Shown: in pieces, positions 51,306 to 62,624 of the stretch
Position numbering within the stretch: position 1 is the first letter of the stretch
Layout of the letters: the number at the start of each line of letters is the position of its first letter
DNA from: Trypanosoma brucei gambiense DAL972
Taxonomy: Eukaryota; Euglenozoa; Kinetoplastea; Trypanosomatida; Trypanosomatidae
Length of the DNA stretch: 64,000 bases
Direction: 5' to 3'
Assembly: GCF_000210295.1 (NCBI RefSeq)
Contig: NC_026735.1
Span: forward strand, 259,749 to 323,748
Notes under the pieces: model-generated
Databases searched by the model: none
What the model saw: the letters and a program-made list of their open reading frames with translations, nothing else
Told to the model about the DNA's origin: nothing
Made by a program: the position numbers and the translations under genes

Positions 51306-52851
51306 CATTTTTTTTCTTTTCTTCCTACATGGACATTTAACTTTTTTTCCTCTTTTTTTTACGGTGGTATATCCTCTTTTTTTGTCACCCAATGGTTAAA
51401 TTACCATGCGGTGACAAAACAAAGACTCGGTTTTCAAACTCATTGAAAGTAATAGAGTACGCATACCTAAAAAAAAGTGTATGCGGAGTGGATTATGTAT
51501 TCTCATGAAATCAATCATTCAACTATATAATGCAAAGCGTAAACAACTGGACGACGGGAGAAAATAGATTTAATTTTTGCGATGCCGCTATAAATAACTC
51601 CTTCACTAACCGTTATTGCTCGACGTAGCATCACTAGGTAAACCTTTACGCGTTCGTCTGCTTTGAATGCACTAGTTCATACAGCTCCCTAAAGTCTAAC
51701 TCCGTCTCAACTCTTTCCCCACTCTTACACATCGAATAGTCTTTGGCAAAATACAAACCTTTGGGAGTCACACCTCCACAAGAAATTAGTTATAGCTAGT
51801 CTTCCTCCACTGTGCAGATTATGCATCCTTATCAATTGCCTCGGCTGATAACTTAAGTTGACAGCGTAATTGAACTATCCGTCTCTGTTATGAGTCCCTG
51901 ATGGCAGTACTCGTGGTTTCCATAGGAGGGGGAACGACCCGTCCCAATAATCCAAATTTGAGGGGTTAAAGGGTAGTAAAATACATTACTTTCATCAGAT
52001 GAGAGACACACGAAATGACTTAAGGGAGCGAGAGTGGCATTCTGAACCTGTAAAATGTGTACCTTGCCTGCTTCTTCATGCCATGAAATGTAAATATATC
52101 CCAAACATTCAAGTCTGCTTTGTCGATATATTTGTCACAGAAGTTTAGTGGGTTACATGGTCTGTGTGAACTAGGGATCGGAACCTCTCAGGTGGCAGTT
52201 TATTGTGGTGTAATGTATGCATGGCCGCAGTGTTGAATACCATTCCTCATATCTACTCGATGAGTTCAGTTTTGGTGAGTTAGCCTATGATTATCTCCTC
52301 GATGTTTTATCTCGTGGTTTAGTAGAGATGGACACATCTAAAGTTATGGGGGCGGCTGTTACCTGTGGGAGTCCTATTATAAAGTGGTGAGTACTGTGCC
52401 TCTTTTATGGCTGCTGTCAGACAAGCATTTTGTTTTGTGTGGAGACGGACTTTCCTCCATTTGCTTTGGAGGGACGATTTAAGTCACTGCTTGTTTCTGT
52501 TGTGCAATAGAAACGCGAGAGGCAAAGTGTGTCTGTTGAAGTGCGATTATTCTTTTTGGGGCGTCTTCATTACCGGGATGTTGGGAATGCTGATTACTGC
52601 TGTTTCCACTGTAGTGAGGCGAATAAACAGCTGCAAGTGTGTTTCGGATCCCTTTAGTTTTTAGTAAATCCTTTTCTGATGATGTGAATACCAAGCGTAC
52701 ACATACGCAATAATTTCCAAGCTAATATTTGTAACTCTGGATATTTCACAACTTGGGTATGTATGTAGCATTGTAAATTGCTTTGCTTCTTTTGCCAAAT
52801 AATTTGTGAAAGAGTTCTTGATAAGACTGAAAGGTGGAATAATATAAAAAA

Positions 52852-53775
52852 ATGATGAAGTATTTGCTGGTATTTGCAATTATTGCCACAAGAATCCCTG
52901 TGTTGTTAGTAATTGGCAGTGAGGATAACCGTGTTCCAGGAGACAAGAAGTTGACGAAAGAGGGAGCAGCGGCACTCTGTAAAATGAAGCATCTTGCTGA
53001 TAAAGTTGCAAAGGAGAGATCACAAGAGTTGAAGGATAGAACTCAAAATTTTGCTGGTTATATAGAGTTCGAGTTGTATAGAATAGATTATTGGTTGGAA
53101 AAGCTGAACGGTCCGAAGGGGCGAAAAGACGGTTATGCTAAGCTGTCTGACTCTGATATAGAAAAAGTAAAGGAGATATTCAACAAGGCAAAAGATGGAA
53201 TAACTAAGCAACTCCCTGAGGCAAAGAAGGCTGGTGAGGAAGCTGAAAAACTACATACTGAAGTGAAGAAGGCCGCGGAGAATGCACGCGGAGTGAGGTT
53301 AAGTGAAGGAACGAACTCTAGTGGCCTTTACAGGATTTTGGATTGGTATTGTTTTAAAGAAGGGGAGAATGCGGGTAAGAGCGACAACTGTGATGGCGTC
53401 AAGTTCAGCGTGCATTACGGAACGCACAGAAGAAGGAATGTTATTGACTGCAGCAACACCGGCTATGAAGAGAATTATGATTGGTCTGCGAACGCCCTGC
53501 AAGTGGCCCTAAATAACTGGGAAAAATGTGAACCCAAAAAATTGGAGTCACCCGGGTCGGGAAAGAAATTGCAACATTCGGCCAATCTTCCAAAGCCATC
53601 CCTGCACCATGGACAAAGGAGGGGCAAAATTCCCAACCAAGAAAACTGTTAAAAACCTAAGGGAAACTTGAGGAATGCGTACCCAAAGGGGAAAAAAAGG
53701 CCCAAGAAGACCTAGTTGGGGTTAACCCTAAAACCCCCATATGCCGGGGAAACCCAAAAAGGGGAAACGGGAAAA
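52852..53775 (+). CDS. ISG65: Invariant surface glycoprotein ISG65, copy 3, 3' end lost at gap
   Basis: The first about 225 codons match copy 2, with minor changes such as Ser-Asn-Thr for Ser-Ser-Thr after Cys200. From about 53520 the sequence degrades: extra A, C and G bases in homopolymers shift the frame repeatedly, giving a false stop at 53650-53652, and recognisable ISG65 sequence fades into the N run at 53776. Errors concentrate at homopolymers and rise toward the gap, the signature of a poor read end. I therefore regard this as an intact gene truncated by assembly, not a pseudogene. The stalk, transmembrane helix and tail are not seen. Confidence 0.85.
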
Positions 53776-53875
53776 NNNNNNNNNNNNNNNNNNNNNNNNN
53801 NNNNNNNNNNNNNNNNNNNNNNNNNNNNNNNNNNNNNNNNNNNNNNNNNNNNNNNNNNNNNNNNNNNNNNNNNNN
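53776..53875. other. Assembly gap (100 N) at array break
   Basis: The left side is low-quality ISG65 copy 3. The right side is not array sequence but the second copy of the left flank. The join is therefore between non-adjacent sequence types, and the true distance is unknown. Confidence 0.97.
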
Positions 53876-53881
53876 CCTGTT

Positions 53882-55490
53882 AAGATGAGTTCACTGAAAC
53901 CACCACTGTTTGCTCAACGAGCCGATTTCCCTGGTTACGCGTGGAGCGTCGGTGTTTGAGCAGCGTAAAATTTCCAAACGCCCCTTTTCACTTGCCGACT
54001 GTGTGCCGCGTCACGTGTTTGTTAGCGGTTTTGTGGTGCTCAACATTATAGAAAACAACGCGCTTGTAGGGACGGGATGTGTGTAAAGAACTGTTGCAAC
54101 GGCATTTGCCTCTTCAATGGGAAGTTGTGGTAAAATGGTGTCGATTGGAAGGGTTTGCGAGGACAGCGTATCACTTCGTTACCAGGGGGAAAGAAGGTTG
54201 AGGGAAGTATTATATATATATATATATATTACTGATATGGTGGAGTTTTGTGGGAAGTTCGGTGTGGTTTTCAAATTGTTCTTCTAGTAGCAAGAAGTGT
54301 GCACAGCCCTGCAGGGGCAAGTGAGGGGTCCAAGCATAAAGATGGTGATTGATTCACCATGCAACCCTTAAGGAAAAGGAGAGGCGATTGGAAATATCGT
54401 TACTTTTGCAAAAGAGATCAAGCAACCGCGCCTGGCCGGAAGTAAAAGCGGAGTGCGCAGCGAAGGTGGCTACTTCAATTGGGTTTACGGGATAGCGGGT
54501 TAACGGTGCTACAAGAAAGGCCTCTTCGAGGAAATGGTAGTATCATTTTGAGTGGTAAATCCAGTGATGTTAAATTTCGTCACAGGCACCGATGTAGCGA
54601 ATGGAGGCGTTCGCCCCATCTTTCGTGGTGTTCTTTTTCGTGGTAAAGCGGAGGCACGATCAGTGTGTGGACGACTTCCCGGATGATGAGAACACCACCA
54701 TAAGGGGGAGCTTAACCGTTGTGCGGAATAAAGAGTGCATTGGTATGGGAACAACTGTCGGACAGATTTTTGAAAGGCCCAAGGGGTAGGGAAATGGAAT
54801 TTGAGGTGTATTTGGTGACGCAGCCAGAAGCATGGGCGGTGGGAGTTCATCGTTGACATGTACCTTTTAGTGTTGCCTTGTTATGCTACTGTTCGGTCTG
54901 GATCCGTAGAGGAAGAAGATGGGTTTCCTCAATTCTCAAGTCGGAGATCTTTGGTGAGGAGTTTAATTGTAGGTTTCCCTATTCATCCGCAACAAAAACA
55001 AGAGACAAGGTAAACGATGCCCACAGAATAGTTTAACCTTTGGATTGGGTGCTTTTCTGTTGACACAGGCAACTTATAAGATAAGTTGGTTTTTATATCT
55101 GTGGAGGACATCTCCTTCCAGTTACCGCGGGAGGGACACTTCAACTCACTGACAGGTTACACCCCAATTCACTCACCGACGATGAGAAAAGCCGCAGCGC
55201 TGCGAACTTATGCCTTCATTTTCAAACTCACACCTTACTGTTGTGGCCCCAACGAGCGCTTTATTCCCTAATGAGATAAGACAGGTAATTCTGCATTATT
55301 TGCCATTATATGATCGGCACTAAGCACTCAGTTTTTTTCCTTGTCCTTTCTTTCGTCTTTCGAATGTGAGGACATTTTTCAGTTTCTTTTCTTCCTGCGG
55401 TAATACCTTACCTATATTTTTTAAAATGAAGAATTGACACAATAGAGAAAATATTTTCACTTGAAGAAACCGTTGTTGATTTTCTCTTCC
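53882..55490 (+). repeat. Array-flanking segment, copy B
   Basis: A second copy of 42431-44040. It begins within a few bases of the gap edge, so the match may continue further left in the missing sequence. It diverges from copy A only at the right end, where copy A reads TTCCATTTGTAAATT and this copy reads TTCCAGTCGTAAATT, and then in the adjacent small gene. A whole flank plus an array-first unit here suggests the start of a second, possibly allelic, array. Confidence 0.85.
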
Positions 55491-55545
55491 AGTCGTAAAT
55501 TCAGCTGATCATTTGAAGCATCCATCTCTCACACTGTACGTCATC

Positions 55546-55923
55546 ATGGCTGGCGTGCTTCATGAAACTGCCACAACCGTATCATACAGGGGAGCGCTAT
55601 GCAAATTAGCAGGTGTTGAGCTACAAGGAATTAATTTATCACCACCTCAAAGGTTGTGTCAGTTGGAGTTGCTGATCAGTCGTGAGATCAACTGGCTGGC
55701 AGCAGTCCTCGAGGAATGGGAAGAAAAATATATGCTCTTCACATGTGTGCCGTACCGTGGTGTTGTGGACGCGTTTACAACCCTGCTCAGGACAATTAAG
55801 CGGCACCTGGAGACAGAGAACAGTTCAAAGGACAATGAAAAGGAGTGGGATGCGTTGCTGGCTTCTAGCATTACTGAATTTCAGGTGGAGGTTATGGAAA
55901 TCGGAAAGGGTAAGAGTTACTAG
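55546..55923 (+). CDS. Unrecognised small protein co-amplified with ISG65, copy 4 (divergent)
   Basis: The most divergent copy: MAGVLHETA at the start instead of MASMLHETA, Gly23, LCQLELL in place of LCRLGLL, and Phe for Leu in YMLFT; the frame stays open over all 125 codons. Changes at several sites without a stop favour a real protein. It follows flank copy B with the GAGAAAAT form, as does copy 1, so it is an array-first unit. The upstream tract has gained an extra AG (55491-55492), a possible alternative splice acceptor. Confidence 0.75.
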   Translation: MAGVLHETATTVSYRGALCKLAGVELQGINLSPPQRLCQLELLISREINWLAAVLEEWEEKYMLFTCVPYRGVVDAFTTLLRTIKRHLETENSSKDNEKEWDALLASSITEFQVEVMEIGKGKSY

Positions 55924-57465
55924 CATTTTTTTCTTTTCTTCCTACCTGTACATTTAACTTTTTTTCCTCTTTTTTTTACGGTGGTATATCCTCTTTTTTT
56001 GTCACCCAATGGTTAAATTACAATGCGGTGACAAAACAAAGACTCGGTTTTCAAACTCATTGAAAGTAATAGAGTACGCATACCTAAAAAAAAGTGTATG
56101 CGGAGTGGATTATGTATTCTCATGAAATCAATCATTCAAATATCTAATGCAAAGCGTAAAAAACTGGACGACGGAAATTTTTTAAATTTTTGCGGTGCCG
56201 CTATAAATAACTCCTTCACTAACTGTTATTGCTCGACGTAGCATCACTAGGTAAACCTTTACGCGTTCGTCTGCTTTGAATGCACTAGTTCATACAGCTC
56301 CCTAAAGTCTAACTCCGTCTCAACTCTTTCCCCACTCTTACACATCGAATAGTCTTTGGTAAAATACAAACCTTTGGGAGTCACACCTCCACAAGAAATT
56401 AGTTATAGCTAGTCTTCCTCCACTGCCCAGATTATGCATCCTTATCAATTGCCTCGGCTGATAACTTAAGTTGACAGCGTAATTGAACTATCCGTCTCTG
56501 TTATGAGTCCCTGATGGCAGTACTCGTGGTTTCCATAGGAGGGGGAACGACCCGTCCCAATAAACCAAATTTGAGGGGTTAAAGGGTAGTAAAATACATT
56601 ACTTTCATCAGATGAGAGACACACGAAATGACTTAAGGGAGCGAGAGTGGCATTCTGAACCTGTAAAATGTGTACCTTGCCTGCTTCTTCATGCCATGAA
56701 ATGTAAATATATCCCAAACATTCAAGTCTGCTTTGTCGATATATTTGTCACAGAAGTTTAGTGGGTTACATGGTCTGTGTGAACTAGGGATCGGAACCTC
56801 TCAGGTGGCAGTTTATTGTGGTGTAATGTATGCATGGCCGCAGTGTTGAATACCATTCCTCATATCTACTCGATGAGTTCAGTTTTGGCGAGTTAGCCTA
56901 TGATTATCTCCTCGATGTTTTATCTCGGGGTTTAGTAGAGATGGACACATCTAAAGTTATGGGGGCGGCTGTTACCTGTGGGAGTCCTATTATAAAGTGG
57001 TGAGTACTGTGCCTCTTTTATGGGTGCTGTTAGACAAGCATTTTGTTTTGTGTGGAGACGGACTTTCCTCCATTTGCTTTGGAGGGACGATTGAAGTAAC
57101 TGCTGGTTTCTGTTGTGCAATAGAAACGCGAGAGGCAAAGTGTGTCTGTTGAAGTGCGATTATTCTTTTTGGGTGCGTCTTCATTACCGGGATGTTGGGA
57201 ATGCTGATTACTGCTGTTTCCACTGTAGTGAGGCGAATAAACAGCTGCAAGTGTGTTTCGGATCCCTTTAGTTTTTAGTAAATCCTTTTCCGAATATGTG
57301 AATACCAAGCGTACACATGCGCAATAATTTCCAAGCTAATATTTGTAACTCTGGATATTTCACAACTTGGGTATGTATGTAGCATTGTAAATTGCTTTGC
57401 TTCTTTTGCCAAATAATTTGTGGAAGAGTTCTTGATAAGACTGAAAGGTGGAATAATATAAAAAA

Positions 57466-58776
57466 ATGATGAAGTATTTGCTGGTATTTGCAATTATTGC
57501 CACAAGAATCCCTGTGTTGTTAGTAATTGGCAGTGAGGATAACCGTGTTCCAGGAGACAAGAAGTTGACGAAAGAGGGAGCAGCGGCACTCTGTAAAATG
57601 AAGCATCTTGCTGATAAAGTTGCAAAGGAGAGATCACAAGAGTTAAAGGATAGAACTCAAAATTTTGCTGGTTATATAGAGTTCGAGTTGTATAGAATAG
57701 ATTATTGGTTGGAAAAGCTGAACGGTCCGAAGGGGCGAAAAGACGGTTATGCTAAGCTGTCTGACTCTGATATAGAAAAAGTAAAGGAGATATTCAACAA
57801 GGCAAAAGATGGAATAACTAAGCAACTCCCTGAGGCAAAGAAAGCCGGTGAGGAAGCTGGAAAACTACATACTGAAGTGAAGAAGGCCGCGGAGAATGCA
57901 CGTGGACAGGATCTTGATGACGATACGGCGAAGTCCACTGGCTTGTACAGGGTGCTGAATTGGTACTGCATTACTAAAGAAGAAAGGCACAACGCTACCC
58001 CTAACTGTGACGGAATCCAATTCAGAAAGCATTATCTGTCGGTGAATAGAAGCGCTATTGACTGCAGCAGCACCAGCTATGAGGAGAATTATGATTGGTC
58101 TGCGAACGCGCTGCAGGTGGCCTTAAATAGCTGGGAGGATGTGAAGCCAAAAAAATTGGAGTCAGCCGGGTCGGACAAGAATTGCAACATCGGCCAATCT
58201 TCCGAGAGCCATCCATGCACCATGACAGAGGAGTGGCAGACTCCATACAAGGAAACTGTCGAAAAGCTAAGGGAACTTGAGGATGCGTACCAAAGGGGCA
58301 AGAAGGCTCATGATGCTATGTTGGGTTACGCTAATACCGCATATGCTGTGAACACGAAAGTGGAACAGGAAAAGCCGCTGACAGAGGTGATAGCGGCAGC
58401 TAAGGAAGCAGGGAAAAAGGGCGCGAAAATTATAATACCCGCAGCTGCCCCAGCAACACCGACTAACAGCACAAAAAATGATGATAGTGCTCCAACCGAG
58501 CATGTTGATAGAGGGATTGCAACAAATGAAACACAGGTGGAAGTTGGTATTGATGCTGACTTTGATAGTCTCCTAGATGCCACAGAGGCTGCAGAAGTAA
58601 CGCGTAGACATCAGAGAACAGCAATGATTATATTAGCAGTCCTTGTACCTGCCATTATTCTTGTGGTTACGGCCGTTGCATTCTTCATAATGGTGAAACG
58701 AAGGAGGAATAACTCCCATGATGTGGACACCGGAAAAGCGGAGGGTGGGGTTTCTAGCGTAAAAGTAGTAATGTAG
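57466..58776 (+). CDS. ISG65: Invariant surface glycoprotein ISG65, copy 4
   Basis: Full length, 436 residues. Its ectodomain carries the second block type in codons 147-199 (GQDLDDDTAKSTGLYRVLN, then KEERHNATPNC), which introduces an N-glycosylation sequon Asn-Ala-Thr at 176-178, followed by the YDWSANALQVALNSWE block. Other sequons, in the stalk, are Asn-Ser-Thr at 334 and Asn-Glu-Thr at 354. It has Gly where other copies have Glu in EEAGKLH (residue 132), and EVTRRHQ before the transmembrane helix instead of EVTHRHQ. Signal peptide and N-terminal 146 codons otherwise match copies 1-3. Confidence 0.95.
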   Translation: MMKYLLVFAIIATRIPVLLVIGSEDNRVPGDKKLTKEGAAALCKMKHLADKVAKERSQELKDRTQNFAGYIEFELYRIDYWLEKLNGPKGRKDGYAKLSDSDIEKVKEIFNKAKDGITKQLPEAKKAGEEAGKLHTEVKKAAENARGQDLDDDTAKSTGLYRVLNWYCITKEERHNATPNCDGIQFRKHYLSVNRSAIDCSSTSYEENYDWSANALQVALNSWEDVKPKKLESAGSDKNCNIGQSSESHPCTMTEEWQTPYKETVEKLRELEDAYQRGKKAHDAMLGYANTAYAVNTKVEQEKPLTEVIAAAKEAGKKGAKIIIPAAAPATPTNSTKNDDSAPTEHVDRGIATNETQVEVGIDADFDSLLDATEAAEVTRRHQRTAMIILAVLVPAIILVVTAVAFFIMVKRRRNNSHDVDTGKAEGGVSSVKVVM

Positions 58777-59089
58777 ACTCACCTTCACTCTTAGGCAAAT
58801 GTGCAGTTTTTTTTTTTTAAACAGCGAGTGCAAATAAGGAAAACTAAAGAGAATGAAAATGGTAATGAGTTGAATAAGTATATAGATTCATGAGATAGGG
58901 AAGAAGTTCTAGCAGCCTTTTCGTTGTTTTTGTTTTGTGGTAATACCTTACCTATATTTTTTTTTAAAAATAAAGAATTGACACAATAGAGTAAATATTT
59001 TCACTTGAAGAAACCGTTGTTGATTTTCTCTTCCGGTCGTAAATTCAGCTGATCGTTTGAAGCATCCATCTCTCACACTGTACGTCATC

Positions 59090-59219
59090 ATGGCTAGCAT
59101 GCTTCATGAAACTGCCACAACCGTATCATACAGGGGAGCGCTATGCAAATTAGCATGTGTTGAGCTACAAGGGATTAATTTATCACCACCTCAAAGGCTG
59201 TGCCGCTTGGGGTGCTGAT
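59090..59219 (+). CDS. Unrecognised small protein co-amplified with ISG65, copy 5, cut by gap
   Basis: Only the first about 40 codons are present before 100 N. Residue 23 is Cys. Just before the gap one T is missing in TTGGGGT(T)GCTGAT compared with other units, probably a read-end error. The upstream flank is the internal form (GAGTAAAT) but with TTCCGGTCGT, close to the copy 4 flank. Confidence 0.7.
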
Positions 59220-59319
59220 NNNNNNNNNNNNNNNNNNNNNNNNNNNNNNNNNNNNNNNNNNNNNNNNNNNNNNNNNNNNNNNNNNNNNNNNNNNNNNNNN
59301 NNNNNNNNNNNNNNNNNNN
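59220..59319. other. Assembly gap (100 N) inside an array unit
   Basis: The left side is the small gene at about codon 43; the right side is the ISG65 ectodomain coding region. Projecting the unit layout, about 2.0 kb are missing: the rest of the small gene, the large spacer and the ISG65 5' end. Confidence 0.97.
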
Positions 59320-60386
59320 CCATTTTAAAAAAGATTTTGGGGAAAACCGACCGTTCCAGGGGGGAAAAAGCGTTTTTTAAACCTTGACTTTGAAATAGAA
59401 AAGGAAGGGGATTTCGCCAAACAAAAGGTGGAATGTTAGCCACTCCCTGGGCCAAGAAGGCCGATGAGAAGCTGAAAACTCCATTCTAAAGTGAAGAAGC
59501 CGCGGAGATCCACGTGACAAGATCCTGATGACGATACGCGAAGTCCACTGGCTTGTACAGGGTGCTGAATTGGTACTGCATTACTAAAGAGAAAAGGCAC
59601 AACGCTACCCCTAACTGTGACGGAATCCAATTCAGAAAACATTATCTGTCGGTGAATAGAAGCGCTATTGACTGCAGCAGCACCGGCTATAAGGAGGATT
59701 ATGATTGGTCTGCGAACGCGCTGCAAGTGGCCCTAAATAGCTGGGAGGATGTGAAGCCAAAAAAATTGGAGTCAGCCGGGTCGGACAAGAATTGCAACAT
59801 CGGCCAATCTTCCGAGAGCCATCCATGCACCATGACAGAGGAGTGGCAGACTCCATACAAGGAAACTGTCGAAAAGCTAAGGGAACTTGAGGATGCGTAC
59901 CAAAGGGGAAAGAAGGCTCATGATGCTATGTTGGGTTACGCTAATACCGCATATGCTGTGAACACGAAAGTGGAACAGGAAAAGCCGCTGACAGAGGTGA
60001 TAGCGGCAGCTAAGGAAGCAGGGAAAAAGGGCGCGAAAATTATAATACCCGCAGCTGCCCCAGCAACACCGACTAACAGCACGAAAAATGAAGATAGTGC
60101 TCCAACCGAGCATGTTGATAGAGGGATTGCAACAAATGAAACACAGGTGGAAGTTGGTATTGATGCTGACTTTGATAGTCTCCTAGATGCCACAGAGGCT
60201 GCAGAGGTAACGCATAGACATCAGAGAACAGCAATGATTATATTAGCAGTCCTTGTACCTGCCATTATTCTTGTGGTTACGGCCGTTGCATTCTTCATAA
60301 TGGTGAAACGAAGGAGGAATAACTCCCATGATGTGGACACCGGAAAAGCGGAGGGTGGGGTTTCTAGCGTAAAAGTAGTAATGTAG
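59320..60386 (+). CDS. ISG65: Invariant surface glycoprotein ISG65, copy 5, 5' end lost at gap
   Basis: Sequence from 59320 to about 59545 is a degraded ISG65 ectodomain with many small insertions and deletions; from about 59545 it is clean to the stop at 60386. The block type is that of copies 4 and 6; fragments such as GCCGATGAG in the noisy part agree with copy 6 rather than copy 4. The clean part includes Cys168 onward, stalk, transmembrane helix and tail. The noisy region adjoins the gap, so poor sequence is more likely than a pseudogene. Confidence 0.85.
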
Positions 60387-60699
60387 ACTCACCTTCACTC
60401 TTAGGCAAATGTGAAGTTTTTTTTTTTAAACAGCGAGTGCAAATAAGGAAAACTAAAGAGAATGAAAATGGTAATGAGTTGAATAAAAGTATATAGATTC
60501 ATGAGATAGGGAAGAAGTTCTAGCAGCCTTTTCGTTGTTTTTGTTTTGTGGTAATACCTTACCTATATTTTTTTTAAAAATAAAGAATTGACACAATAGA
60601 GTAAATATTTTCACTTGAAGAAACCGTTGTTGATTTTCTCTTCCATTTGTAAATTCAGCTGATCGTTTGAAGCATCCATCTCTCACACTGTACGTCATC

Positions 60700-61077
60700 A
60701 TGGCTAGCATGCTTCATGAAACTGCCACAACCGTATCATACAGGGGAGCGCTATGCAAATTAGCAGGTGTTGAGCTACAAGGGATTAATTTATCACCACC
60801 TCAAAGGCTGTGCCGCTTGGGGTTGCTGATCAGTCGTGAGATCAACTGGCTGGCAGCAGTCCTCGAGGAATGGGAAGAAAAATATATGCTTTTGACATGT
60901 GTGCCGTACCGTGGTGTTGTGGACGCGTTTACAACCCTGCTCAGGACAATTAAGCGGCACCTGGAGACAGAGAACAGTTCAAAGGACAATGAAAAGGAGT
61001 GGGATGCGTTGCTGGCTTCTAGCATTACTGAATTTCAGGTGGAGGTTATGGAAATCGGAAAGGGTAAGAGTTACTAG
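60700..61077 (+). CDS. Unrecognised small protein co-amplified with ISG65, copy 6
   Basis: Intact 125 codons, with a protein identical to copy 2 (Gly23). It is an internal unit by its flank (GAGTAAAT, TTCCATTTGT). It lies 313 bp after ISG65 copy 5, the standard spacing. Confidence 0.75.
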   Translation: MASMLHETATTVSYRGALCKLAGVELQGINLSPPQRLCRLGLLISREINWLAAVLEEWEEKYMLLTCVPYRGVVDAFTTLLRTIKRHLETENSSKDNEKEWDALLASSITEFQVEVMEIGKGKSY

Positions 61078-62624
61078 CATTTTTTTTCTTTTCTTCCTAC
61101 ATGGACATTTAACTTTTTTTCCTCTTTTTTTTACGGTGGTATATCCTCTTTTTTTGTCACCCAATGGTTAAATTACCATGCGGTGACAAAACAAAGACTC
61201 GGTTTTCAAACTCATTGAAAGTAATAGAGTACGCATACCTAAAAAAAAGTGTATGCGGAGTGGATTATGTATTCTCATGAAATCAATCATTCAACTATAT
61301 AATGCAAAGCGTAAACAACTGGACGACGGGAGAAAATAGATTTAATTTTTGCGATGCCGCTATAAATAACTCCTTCACTAACCGTTATTGCTCGACGTAG
61401 CATCACTAGGTAAACCTTTACGCGTTCGTCTGCTTTGAATGCACTAGTTCATACAGCTCCCTAAAGTCTAACTCCGTCTCAACTCTTTCCCCACTCTTAC
61501 ACATCGAATAGTCTTTGGCAAAATACAAACCTTTGGGAGTCACACCTCCACAAGAAATTAGTTATAGCTAGTCTTCCTCCACTGTGCAGATTATGCATCC
61601 TTATCAATTGCCTCGGCTGATAACTTAAATTGACAGCGTAATTGAACTATCCGTCTCTGTTATGAGTCCCTGATGGCAGTACTCGTGGTTTCCATAGGAG
61701 GGGGAACGACCCGTCCGAATAATCCAAATTTGAGGGGTTAAAGGGTAGTAAAATACATTACTTTCATCAGATGAGAGACACACGAAATGACTTAAGGGAG
61801 CGAGAGTGGCATTCTGAACCTGTAAAATGTGTACCTTGCCTGCTTCTTCATGCCATGAAATGTAAATATATCCCAAACATTCAAGTCTGCTTTGTCGATA
61901 TATTTGTCACAGAAGTGTAGTGGGTTACATGGTCTGTGTGAACTAGGGATCGGAAACTCTCAGGTGGCAGTTTATTGTGGTGTAATGTATGCATGGCCGC
62001 AGTGTTGAATACCATTCCTCATATCTACTCGATGAGTTCAGTTTTGGCGAGTTAGCCTATGATTATCTCCTCGATGTTTTATCTCGGGGTTTAGTAGAGA
62101 TGGACACATCTAAAGTTATGGGGGCGGCTGTTACCTGTGGGAGTCCTATTATAAAGTGGTGAGTACTGTGCCTCTTTTATGGCTGCTGTCAGACAAGCAT
62201 TTTGTTTTGTGTGGAGACGAACTTTCCTCCATTTGCTTTGGAGGGACGATTTAAGTCACTGCTTGTTTCTGTTGTGCAATAGAAACGTGAGAGGCAAAGT
62301 GTGTCTGTTGAAGTGCGATTATTCTTTTTGGGTGCGTCTTCATTACCTGGATGTTGGGAATGCTGATTACTGCTGTTTCCACTGTAGTGAGGCGAATAAA
62401 CAGCTGCAAGTGTGTTTCGGATCCCTTTAGTTTTTAGTAAATCCTTTTCTGATGATGTGAATATCAAGCATACACATACGCAATAATTTCCAAGCTAATA
62501 TTTGTAACTCTGGATATTTCACAACTTGGGTATGTATGTAACATTGTAAATTGCTTTGCTTCTTTTGCCAAATAATTTGTGAAAGAGTTCTTGATAAGAC
62601 TGAAAGGTGGAATAATATAAAAAA

